Source: Symbiodinium microadriaticum
Taxonomy: Eukaryota > Sar > Dinophyceae > Suessiales > Symbiodiniaceae
Direction of reading: 5' to 3'
Length of the DNA stretch: 64,000 nt
Assembly: GCA_001939145.1 (NCBI GenBank)
Contig: LSRX01000419.1
Coordinates: forward strand, 123,430-187,429
In this document: positions 53,600-62,709 of the stretch, in pieces
How the letters are laid out: every line of letters begins with the position of its first letter
Numbering within the stretch: the stretch's first letter is position 1
The notes under the pieces: model-generated
What the model was told of the DNA's origin: nothing
The model's database searches: none
What the model saw: only the letters and a program-made list of their open reading frames with translations
Translations under genes and position numbers: made by a program

Positions 53600-55370
53600 T
53601 GGTTAAGCCAGCGGAGCACAAGCCATGTTCGATGCAGCAGCATGTACCAAACCCTAAACCCTAAACCCAAACACATTAATAGGCCTTGTTGTGGCAAAGC
53701 TTCAGGTCGCTCCTTTCACTTCAGGTCGCTGCTTTCCGAGAGGTCGAATATGTCTTATGTGGAAACCGAGAAGAGAGCTTTGTGCTCGGATCAATGGCTG
53801 GTAGCCACCAATTCATGCTTGGAAATCCTAGACCTGAACCGCCGGAACCTATCATAAACTGCCCTGAAGTTCAGGCTTTAAGGTTTAGGCCTAGGCTTGA
53901 AAGGGTTCAGGGTAGGGGGTGCCCGGCCTTTCTGCTTTAGACTTTAGGGTTTGGGGGGGGTCTATGGCTTGTTGAACGATGCAAAGCTCATGCTAACTTC
54001 CCATGTGTTGATGCTTGCTGTGCTGGCGGGGCATGCCTCTCTACTTTACTTCAATCTAAGGAACTTACTTTTTTCTAGGTCCATACTAAACATACAACAA
54101 CGCGTGCATCCTAGCCCCAGCAAGATGCCAGAAAGAGAACATATCCTAACCCTGGCACTCAAAATCGCCCCCGAACTAGCTAGGTACTGTGTACAGAGTT
54201 TAGGATGCAAGATCTCATTTCTGGCTTGGGGTCGGGTGACAGGACCCTGCTTATTCCCGGAGGCTGGGTCTTGTAGGATTGAGGCAGGAGGCTCAACGTC
54301 AGAAGCTGAATCTGTGACGGGATAGTTAAGCTGAGAAACTGGCATTTCAAGTGAACCAAGAATCTGCTTTACTGTAGCACGCCGGGGTTTTTAGGGTTTA
54401 GGGTAATTCAGGGTTTCGAGAAATTTGCAAGACATTGCTGTGGCTCTGTACACTGGTGTGCCCTTTCATTCTGCGTGCTCCTTATGGCGTCTCATTTCAC
54501 GGTTAAGCCTTTGCTTCAAGCTTTGGAAGCGGTTGCATAGGTTCGTCTGAACAGTCTACGTGTTGAGGCGTGGCTCCCCAAACCCTAAGCCCCCGAAGCC
54601 TAAACCCTGAACCCTGAACCAGCTGAGCCGAAGGAAGGTCATCAGGTATCACACGTTTTTGAGGATCGTGGACACAGGAAGGGAACTTCAGCTGGACAGG
54701 TACCCGGTGAGTTTCGGAGATTCGGCATGTCGAAAATGTCATGGCGCTGAATCCCAAATGGTTCCAAACCGCCAAAAATTCCCTCTCCCCCCTCCCCACC
54801 CAAGCCACCCAAGTACAAAAGCTCAAAACACCAAACACATCCAAGGACTGAACCAGTAGCCAAAGACCCTACATGGCAAATATTGGCCAGAGCCCAACGT
54901 CCAATAAAATGCTTCGGCTTAGCTAACACCCTGCAGTGCCATGGTGTAGCGCCCTAGGATCCTGAGCCCTAAACATATAATAAGCGCAGGAACAAAAAGG
55001 ATAGCCTTGCGTCCGAAATCTTTAAACCTTAAAACAAACCGTAAGCCCTAAACCCCAGACCTTTAAATCCCATAGCCCTAAATCCAGAAGCCCCAACTTT
55101 ACCAACTAAGCCTTAAGCCCAACATCGTACATGCAGGCCATCCTCGGGCTAAGGTCACTCTTATTGCTATCATTACTATTATTCTTATGATTCTTAGATT
55201 TGTTAGTTTTGTTATTATTGTTCTCGAACTTTTTGTGATTAGTATTGCTATTTCATTATTGTTGCCGAAATGTCTTGAGGGATTCGGGCGGCTTATCGGT
55301 CGGTGTCTTCTCTGCGATTCGATGTCATCTTGGGTGTTTCGGGTCTTGGGGTGTAGGCTTCGCATAAGGA
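53600..55370. other. Spacer with a weak hydrophobic ORF
   Basis: Plus frame 53,951-54,325 begins with a hydrophobic segment (LTSHVLMLAVLAGHASL) but has no motif or splice support. Nothing else recognised. Confidence 0.25.
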
Positions 55371-55550
55371 TTTATAATAAACCCTGAACCCTAAGGCTTA
55401 AACCCTAAACTCTAAACTCTTAAATTTTCCCTAAACTTTATAATAAACCCTGAACCCTAAGGCTTAAACCCTAAACTCTAAACTCTTAAATTTTCCCTAA
55501 ACTTTATAATAAACCCTGAACCCAATGCCCTAAACCCTAGACCCTGAACC
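55371..55550 (-). repeat. Tandem 66-bp repeat built on CCCTAAA
   Basis: TTTATAATAAACCCTGAACC, then CTAAGGCTTAAACCC, CTCTTAAATTTTCCC; starts at 55,371, 55,437 and 55,503. Confidence 0.8.
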
Positions 55551-55582
55551 CTAAAGGATTTACCGGTGGGCTACAACTGCAG

Positions 55583-55624
55583 CCCGGCTTCTGCGGCCAC
55601 TTTGGCCTCAGTCCCACCTCAGAG
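55583..55624 (+). CDS. Micro-exon candidate
   Basis: Fourteen codons, PGFCGHFGLSPTSE, between CTGCAG and GAG|GC. CCCTAAA left, TTTAGGA/TTTAGGG right. Confidence 0.35.
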
Positions 55625-55705
55625 GCATGCAAAGAGAAACGCTAGGGCAAAACTCTACCTTTTTGCAGGGTCCCTCGGTTTAGGATTTAGGGTATCAGGC
55701 CTTAA

Positions 55706-55777
55706 AAATAGTACGGCACCCTTACAAATAGGATCCTAAAAGGGGCCTTAATTCAGAGAGCTACCCATGTACTATTT
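55706..55777 (+). mobile_element. MITE family H, diverged copy
   Basis: Ends AAATAGTACGG and CATGTACTATTT; shares CGGCACCC and GAGAGCTACCCAT with the copy at 50,256. Confidence 0.5.
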
Positions 55778-55839
55778 GGGAACGTGGACCCTCAGGGTTG
55801 GCTTTCGGGTTTGGGGTGTAGGGCTTGGTCAGGGCATCC

Positions 55840-56800
55840 CTAAGACGGAGAGGAATGAGAAGACGGATGCATCGCAAACAACTGCGAATGCGTGCTTATA
55901 ACCCCCAAACCCTAAATCCCTAAAGCAATTTCAACTCTAAGCCCCTAAACCACTAAGCCCCAAAACACAAAAAACAAGCACTTAGAAGCCCTATAACCCT
56001 AAATCCCTAAATAAAAGCATTTCAACTCTAAACCCGCGAGTCCCAAAATTGAACCCCTAAGCCGTGGTGAGCCTCATGGCTTAGGCTACAAGTCTTAGGG
56101 TCGAACATCAAACTCCCAGAAAGTCTTCAGATTGGTGCTTGTTTAGGCTTCTACATATTATAATGTATAGAGACTTCGACATACAGGCTTGCTGGGCTTT
56201 GGGGGTGGGGCATGGCTTCAGGTTGACGGNCCCTGAGCGTTGAACGCCATCAGTTCCGTAGCCTTAGCTTCGATTCAAGGCCTTCTTAACTTGAACCAGA
56301 ACCCTAAACCCTAAACCCTAATCTGAAGAGAAGTACTCAAAGCACTGACTTCCCGTCGAAGCCGGTGATGAACCGAACCAGCGGCTCGAGCGGTACAAAC
56401 ATCGAACAGTACATTCAAACCGCTTGGTGCGATGTAAGCAAGTAAACAATAATAGTTGACGTCAGGCTGCATACTGCAAGGCAGGTGAAACCATGTGATG
56501 ATGCTCGTCCAGACCCAAACGTCAGCACTGGGAGTCATGCAGGACGCTGTGAGAGTGAAACCCTCGGAGAAGTGCACCTCCTTTGAGACTAACCCTGGCA
56601 TGAGATCTGAACGGCCGCACTTCTGCTGTCGCCAAGGACATCTGTGGCTTTCAGTGCCATCCTGCGAAGCAGTTGCTGCTGCCGAGTGAAAACCCGCGGT
56701 GGGGTGCTCCGCGTCTGCTGCCCTCACGCGCTCCCGAGTGTCGAACTGTTGCCACTGGCCATCTTCCAGTGTGCACGGCATCTTGTCTCAGAGATGTGAG
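55840..56800 (-). repeat. Segmental duplication, copy 1
   Basis: Most of this block resembles 58,535-59,400. The best-matched part (56,600-56,795) is close to 90% identical by eye. It contains the N at 56,230. Confidence 0.7.
56311..56781 (-). CDS. Duplicated coding block, copy 1
   Basis: The minus frame from ATG at 56,781 reads MPCTLEDGQWQQFDTRER, then AADAEHPTAGFHSAAATA. A competing frame after the GCAG near 56,662 reads MALKATDVLGDSRSAAVQ and then ISCQ before a GT donor. Conservation in the second copy supports some coding role, but it does not choose the frame. Function unknown. Confidence 0.35.
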   Translation of the reverse strand: MPCTLEDGQWQQFDTRERVRAADAEHPTAGFHSAAATASQDGTESHRCPWRQQKCGRSDLMPGLVSKEVHFSEGFTLTASCMTPSADVWVWTSIITWFHLPCSMQPDVNYYCLLAYIAPSGLNVLFDVCTARAAGSVHHRLRREVSALSTSLQIRV

Positions 56801-56998
56801 CTCTGCTGCCCAAATAAAAGTTACCTGCGCAGCCGTCCAAAAGCACGAGTAACATCTACCTAAAGCCTAAATCCTAAACCCAAAGCCCCAAACCCTAAAC
56901 CCTATACACCCCAGATCCAAAACTTCCTAAAACCCCGAAACCCCCAAACCAAGCCCTGAAACCCGGAAGCCTAAGCCCGCAGCCTGAGCCCTGGACTC

Positions 56999-57058
56999 TC
57001 AGATCACCACCAGCTTCAGCACGTCGCCGGGCTTGCTGGCTTGAACCTGCCAGAGGGT
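56999..57058 (-). CDS. Terminal exon candidate
   Basis: After GCTCAG the minus frame reads TLWQVQASKPGDVLKLVVI and stops at TGA. The PGD plus hydrophobic-strand pattern recalls PDZ-like or chaperone beta strands but is too short to assign. Confidence 0.45.
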   Translation of the reverse strand, partial: TLWQVQASKPGDVLKLVVI

Positions 57059-57064
57059 CTGAGC

Positions 57065-57900
57065 TTAGGGCTTGTAGGGTCCTGAGTTTCGGGTTTAGGT
57101 TCAGGGGCCTAGGGTTTAGGGTTTAGGGGCTGAAGGTTTCGGGTTTAGGGTCAGGGTTCAGTGGCTGAGGGTTTAGGGTTGCTTGCGGGCTTACTTGGGG
57201 TTCAGTCAGGGCTGCTATGCATAACGGTCTCCTGTTGGAAAGATGGCTCAACATGGTAGAGATGTCAAAAAAGGGAGGCTGTGGGTTCAGGGATGCACGA
57301 CAGTGCGTTCCTCACGACTTTGGATACGGAAAAGGGGTGCATCAGGAACTTTCATCTAAGAACCTCGGTCCCGGTTCGGAAGCTCTTAAGCTTCAGTGCA
57401 TTGCATGTTTGTGGATATGCTCCAAGGTGCTTGGTGTCCCGTGTTGAGAGTTTTCGGGGCTGGAGCTTCAAGTTTCAGGGCGTTGAGGTCTAGTTTAGTG
57501 CCTTCGATTATGCTAAGACCCTACACCCTAAACCCTACAAGCCCTAAGCCCTACACATCACTACACCAAGAACATTCCCGACGCTCTAAGCCCTGAGCCC
57601 TAAACCCTCAACGGTCAGACAAAGGAAGCTTGCAACGCAGCATCTACGCTGACCTTAAAACCCTTGCAAAGATTACAATTAGCTGTTTCTTAGGTATACA
57701 ACAACCAAAGATCAGGATTTATTTCTAAGTAGCCCGAAGATACTTTGGCACCTTCGGGTCAAGTGGCTGTGATATGCGAAAAGCGAGGGCCCTGGAAACA
57801 AACGCACACATACACACTCTCTCGGCATTAGGTATGAGAAAGGATTACATAGCTGGGGATCCTAACACCAAGGTCCCGGATTATAGAAACACCGTGGTCT
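57065..57900. other. Spacer, no confident gene
   Basis: TTTAGGG pieces 57,065-57,180 and CCCTAAA 57,525-57,610; open frames 57,217-57,500 lack motifs. Confidence 0.35.
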
Positions 57901-57903
57901 CCC

Positions 57904-58005
57904 TATAGTCTCCATTGTAGTTCCTTTTTTTGTGAAGCAGTTTTATGGTTAGGATCCAATGAAAAATGTGGTCAACCAAAAACAGGAACTACAATGGAGA
58001 CTATA
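57904..58005 (+). mobile_element. MITE family C, copy 2
   Basis: Perfect 21-bp inverted ends, TATAGTCTCCATTGTAG onward, mirrored at 57,985-58,005. Confidence 0.8.
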
Positions 58006-58009
58006 GGTA

Positions 58010-58530
58010 CATTATGTTTTAGATGTCCCGAGCTTGCAGAAGCCCGCGATCTCGATCGACACCCTTTGGTACATAAGCCCTAAGCCCCAAACCCTAAACT
58101 CTACACTCAAAACGTGACGACGCCACTGGCTCCATGTGGCAGAATGGGCTGTTCTGGATGGGGGCTTCTTAGATTTTCAGGGCGCCCTCTTACGAGGCCT
58201 GAGCATAGGGATCCTGTAGGGTGATACATTCGGGTTTAGGGGTCTAGGGTTTAGGGTTTCGGGTTTGGGGGTTTAGGGTTTAGGGTTCCCTATCTTCGAA
58301 AATCTTGAAAATCACAACTAGTCATACTGGCACCCGGAATCCTATAAAACCCGGGTCCCTAAACCCCAAACCCCAAATCCTACACCCCAAACCCTTACTA
58401 AACCCTGAAAGACCAGCGGTGGCTTAGGGTGCAGGGTTTTAGGTTGAGGGTTCAGAGTGGTGGGGTTAAGGTGTTGGGTTTAGGGCTTGAAGGTGGATTG
58501 GCACTTCTAGCTTTAGGATTTAGAGCTGCT
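58010..58530. other. Spacer with telomere-like arrays
   Basis: CCCTAAA near 58,075-58,110 and TTTAGGG near 58,230-58,290 bracket a small GC-rich island (58,125-58,200) that may be exonic but is unresolved. Confidence 0.3.
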
Positions 58531-58534
58531 GTAA

Positions 58535-59400
58535 GAAATGGAGTAATGACAGTACTAACGCATCGCATGCAACTGCAGTGAGAGCTTAAGCCCTGAACAC
58601 TAGGCCCGAAACCCCAAAAGCCCTAAACCTCTAAACGCCTAAACCCTGAACCCCAAAATACCTAAATCCCTAAACCCTAAGCCGTGGTCATGGCTCTGAG
58701 GAGAAGATGTTTGATATCCGGGCTTCGGTTACAAGGCTTGCCCGAACCACCCCCCGCCACCTCCAACACAAAACCTACCTTTTATGGGAATTTATGGGCT
58801 TGAATTGAATGAAGAGATCACAAAAGCTGAGAGCCCTACAGACGTAGGTTGTCTTGGGCCCAGGTACAAGTAGAGCCTAACTTCAATTCTGAGGATACCT
58901 TCGGGGCCGTTGTTCTCAGCCCTCGAGTATCCAATTTCCTAAACATCCTGAGCGTTGAACGCTATCAGTTCCGAAGCCTTAGCCCCAAGCCCCCTCAAAT
59001 CGAATCAACCACCTTACCTTGAGCTACCTAAACCTACTTTTTGTACTTTTTGTAGGGTCCCTATAAAGTTGATAATAAGAACTCCCATCATCTGACCAAG
59101 AAACGACTCCAGCACTGACTTCCATCGACACTGCAAGTGCGTTGAAAAGCCGGTGCCCAGCGCAAGGCTCGCGAAGCAGTGTGTCCTCCTTTGAGAGTAG
59201 CCTTGGCATGCACTTCTGCCGTCGCCAAGGACATCTGTGGCTTTCAGTGCCATCCTGCAAAGCAGCTGCAGCTGCCGTGTGAAAACCCGCGGTGGGGTGC
59301 TCCGCATCTGCTGCCGTCACGCGCTCCCGAGTGTCGAACTGTTGCCACTGGCCATCTTCCAGTGTACATGGTATCTTGTCTCAGAGTTGCTGCAGTTGCA
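58535..59400 (-). repeat. Segmental duplication, copy 2
   Basis: Counterpart of 55,840-56,800. In the conserved coding block the ATG of copy 1 (56,781) is ATA here, and a stretch of codons after TCGCC/AGAAGTGC is deleted. Confidence 0.7.
59014..59372 (-). pseudogene. Duplicated coding block, copy 2
   Basis: Matches copy 1 in both competing frames (AADAEHPTAGFHTAAAAA; MALKATDVLGDGRSACQ, then a GC donor). Loss of the start codon and an internal deletion suggest relaxed constraint or different exon use. Confidence 0.3.
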
Positions 59401-59409
59401 AGCTCCGCT

Positions 59410-60135
59410 GCTCAAGAATGGCTAACCACGGTAAATATAGCACCCAGGATTAAAACCCAGGAGGGTAAAAGGGGGCCTACTTCGTGCTCGCGCAAGTTAT
59501 GCTGAATTTAAGGTTTATTGTTTCGGGGTTTAGGGTTACTGGCTGCGATGGCATTCTTTGAGCCGTTTGAAAGGTCACACCACCTAGACATGCCGCGCTG
59601 GATTGACGGATCGCCTATTTAAGTCTGCCGCTTTGCCGAAGTCTCAGCTAAAATAACATAAGCACTTCATGACTAGATTTGCACAATATAGTCATGAAGT
59701 TCATGCCTTTGTTGTATAAATATACCCGAAAACCTGCTCTCCTGACAAGGCATCTGAATTATGCTGAAGTCCATGAGCCTGGATCGTGCGCAGCATTTCC
59801 TGGCAAAGGCGCTGTAGAGATTGACGGATCCGTACTGAACAGTTGCCCATCAAGGCATTCTGTATCATGACAGACCTAAACCCTAAAACCCTAAAACCCT
59901 AAACCCTAAACCCCTTGCCCCCTCTAACCCAAGCCAAGATGTCGTCTGCGAGCCCCTCGAAAGAATAAATTTGGGGAGGACAAGCTCATGCGTCATGGAT
60001 AGAGATTCGCTTCCAGCAGGAACGGGGTGTACTCCATAGTAGTCAAGAAACCGCGGCCCACATCAGCAAATGTGGCGCAACAGCAAGCACGTATCATCGC
60101 AATGGTACTATTGTTATGGAAACAACTTGTGGTAG
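59410..60135. other. Spacer, no gene recognised
   Basis: A short CCCTAAA array at 59,875-59,915 and motif-free open frames. Confidence 0.4.
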
Positions 60136-60139
60136 CACC

Positions 60140-60145
60140 GGAAGT

Positions 60146-60194
<49 letters not shown>

Positions 60195-60274
60195 CCAGCA
60201 CTAGCACTAGCACTAGCACTGGCACTGGCACTGGCACTGGCACTGGCACTGGCACTAGCACTAGCACTAGCACT

Positions 60275-60327
<53 letters not shown>

Positions 60328-60765
60328 TAGCACTAGCAGCAGCAGCGGCAGCGGCAGCGGTAGCGGGAGCGGCAGGGCAGCGGCAGCGGTAGCCGTCGCA
60401 GTCGCAGTCGCAAAAGTGCCAGCAGTAGTAGAAGTAGTAGTAGCAGTGGTTGTGGTAGTGGTAGTGGTAGTGGTAGTGGTAGTGGTAGTGGTAGTGGTAG
60501 TGGTAGTGGTAGTGGTAGTGGTAGTGGCAGTGGTAGCAGTAGCAGTAGCGGTAGCGGTAGCGGTAGCGGTAGCGGTAGCGGTAGCGGTTGCGGTAGCGGT
60601 AGCGGTAGCGGTAGCAGTAGTAGTAGCAGTAGCAGTAGTAGCAGTAGTAGCAGTAGTAGCAGTAGTAGTAGTAGTAGTAGTAGTAGTAGAAGCAGAAGTA
60701 GCAGTTTGGTAGTTTGGTAGTTTGGTAGTTCGGTAGTTCGGTAGTTTGGTAGTAGTAGCCGGTAG
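60140..60765. repeat. Compound AGC, CTAGCA, GAGCAC, GGTAGT hexanucleotide array
   Basis: About 600 bp of successive hexamer families, each switching abruptly to the next by one-base changes, followed by TTTGGTAG units. Long frames on both strands are artefacts. Read on the minus strand it would form the intron after the PDZ-like exon. Confidence 0.9.
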
Positions 60766-60775
60766 CAAGTAGTAC

Positions 60776-60896
60776 CAGCCAGAAGCAGTCCAAGAAGTCC
60801 GGCAGGCCTCCCACCATCCCGCTACCCCGTTCACCGCCAAGATCTGGTCGCCCTGGTGGATACGCAGCTCCTGCAAACTTTCATCCACTCCCGTCT
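60776..60896 (-). CDS. PDZ-like domain exon
   Basis: The minus frame reads LQELRIHQGDQILAVNG and continues GWWEACRTSWTASG. The GDQILAVNG block is the hallmark strand-turn of PDZ domains, which bind peptide C-termini. An acceptor CAG or AGAG lies at about 60,895-60,899 and the donor TG|GTACTAC follows 60,776. Only this central PDZ block is present, so the rest must be in other exons. There is no in-frame ATG, so this is an internal exon. Confidence 0.5.
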
Positions 60897-61069
60897 CTGC
60901 GGCTTAAGGGTGGTGTAATGCCGTAATGCCCTGACCTCTATACCCTAAGCCCTAAACTTACACTCGGTATTCCTACCCCCTGCACACCCGAAGCCCTAAA
61001 TCCCAAACAGCCTCAACCCCAAGTCCCCAAGCTCTATAACAAAAGCCTTTATCCCGCAACCTAGCACGG

Positions 61070-61205
61070 TTTTGGGTTTAGGGCTTATATGGTTTAGGGT
61101 TTAGGGTGTATAGGGTTTAGGGCTTATAGGGGTTAGGGCTTAGGGTGTATAGGGTTTAGGGCTTAGGGTGTATAGGGTTTAGGGTTTATGGGGTTTAGGG
61201 CTTCG
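61070..61205 (+). repeat. TTTAGGG-derived array
   Basis: TTTAGGGTGTATAGGG and TTTAGGGCTTATAGGG units in tandem. Confidence 0.8.
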
Positions 61206-61314
61206 GGCCTGTACTTCTTAATATTCGCAGTCTCCTCTTCCAAAGAGCCCTAGAACCCTGAAGGGAGGTTCAGAAACCAAGGGACCCAAACCTAAATTTC
61301 ACGTCATCCGTATC

Positions 61315-61427
61315 TTAGGGGCTGAGTACTCTAGCCCAAAAAAGGCTAGCCTTTCGAATTATAGTAGGATTATATAAGCCCCAAACGGTTAAAGGTTACC
61401 TACTCAGCCTATAAGTTATTACAGGGG
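61315..61427 (+). mobile_element. MITE-like element family J
   Basis: Imperfect inverted ends TTAGGGGCTGAGTA and TACTCAGCCTATAA around about 113 bp. Confidence 0.45.
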
Positions 61428-61499
61428 AGGCTTCAGCATGCCCCCTTGATAGAAGCTGGGGAGGACACCCTAAACCAACCCCTCAACCCGCCCTACACC

Positions 61500-61745
61500 C
61501 TAGACTCAGACCCCGAACTCAGAAACCTAGACCCTAAACCCCTAAACCCTGAACCCTAAATCCCTAAATCCCTAAACCCTAAACCCTGAACCCTAAATCC
61601 CCTAAACCCTAACCCCCTAAACCCCTAAACCCTAAACCCTAAAAATCCCTAAACCCCTAAACCCCTAAACCCCTAAACCCTAAACCCTAAACCCCTAAAN
61701 CTAAATCCCCTAAACCCCTAAACCCTAAATCCCCTAAACCCCTAA
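61500..61745 (-). repeat. CCCTAAA array with one N
   Basis: About 30 units of CCCTAAA, CCCCTAAA and CCCTAAAT; an N at 61,700 marks an assembly join within the array. Confidence 0.85.
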
Positions 61746-61751
61746 CCCCAG

Positions 61752-61824
61752 CAATGGAGACCTCTGGCTGCTCGGCGTTCCACTCCGAGATGAGGCTGGG
61801 CCCACGCACGTCGTCGACGACGAG
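61752..61824 (+). CDS. Exon candidate, high quality
   Basis: Twenty-four open codons, NGDLWLLGVPLRDEAGPT and then HVVDDE, between CCCCAG and GAG|GTACC. The GC content jumps relative to the CCCTAAA array on its left, and TTTAGGG units follow on the right. Function unknown. Confidence 0.5.
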
Positions 61825-61859
61825 GTACCTTCAACGGGTTTCCGGGGTCGGCTTACGGA

Positions 61860-62290
61860 TTTTTAGGATTTAGATGCTTTTCTATAGGGCCTATAATAGG
61901 GTTTAGGGTTTATGCTGGTTTAGGATTTAGATGGATTTCGGGTTCAGGGCTTATAATCGGGTTTAGGGTTTATGCTTCAGGGTGCGGGCTTGGCTTTCAC
62001 TTCGGGATTCGAGGTTTAGGGTTCAGGGAGTAGGGTTATGGCAGTTCAATGATCTGAGAGATATGACAACGTAGCTCAGGGGCTTCCAACACCCCCGAAA
62101 CCATCATCATAACCCTGAAAATCTACACTCAAAGCCCTAAACCCCAAACTGTATACCCAAAATCCAAAACCCAAAGCCCTGAACCCTGCATCCTAAATCC
62201 TCAACCCTGAATCCCAAGACCCTGAAACCGACACCCTGAACCCTAATCCCCAGACCCCGAAGCATGAACCCTGAAACCTAAACAGCAAAC
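61860..62290. other. Telomere-like intronic DNA
   Basis: TTTAGGG-type units at 61,900-62,040 turn into CCCTGAA/CCCTAAA units from 62,110, the layout expected of one intron. Confidence 0.5.
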
Positions 62291-62294
62291 GCCT

Positions 62295-62381
62295 AAAGCC
62301 TGAACCCCAAAACCCTGAACCCTAAACCCCTAAACCCCAAAACCCCAAACCCCTAAACCCTAAACCCCTGAACCCCTAAAC
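62295..62381 (-). repeat. CCCTAAA array
   Basis: CCCCTAAA, CCCCAAA and CCCTGAA units ending at the donor side of the next exon candidate. Confidence 0.8.
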
Positions 62382-62439
62382 CCCTCATACTTTCGGCTCT
62401 CCTTGTGGCTGAGCCCCTGGCTGTGGATTGTCATCGGGA
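62382..62439 (-). CDS. Exon candidate, donor GTTTAGGG
   Basis: After GGTCAG the minus frame reads PMTIHSQGLSHKESRKYE and ends GAGGG|GTTTAGGG. An alternative frame (DNPQPGAQPQGEPKV) ends in TGA at nearly the same place. Confidence 0.35.
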
Positions 62440-62514
62440 CTGACCAGGAGCCCCAAGGTCCTTTTGCTTCGACTGCGAGTCCTACTAAAGTACGAGCTGG
62501 AGTCGCTAGACGTG

Positions 62515-62625
62515 TTAGTAGTAGTGGTGGTAGTAGTAGTAGTAGTCGTCGTCGTCGTCGTTACCACCACCACCACCACCACCACCACCACCACTACTAC
62601 GACTACTACGACTACTACGACTACG

Positions 62626-62659
<34 letters not shown>

Positions 62660-62665
62660 CTGCTG

Positions 62666-62699
<34 letters not shown>

Positions 62700-62705
62700 G
62701 AACTA
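62515..62705. repeat. AGT/CGT, CAC and TAC triplet array
   Basis: Triplet runs that switch strand sense (AGT then ACC/TAC). Open frames are artefacts. Confidence 0.9.
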
Positions 62706-62709
62706 CTAA

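Noticed and set aside
53951-54325. Membrane protein gene
   Set aside because: A single hydrophobic stretch in a low-GC frame without motif or splice support.
59993-60888. Long minus and plus frames across the hexamer array
   Set aside because: Repeat artefact; only the PDZ-like end at 60,776-60,896 has coding character.
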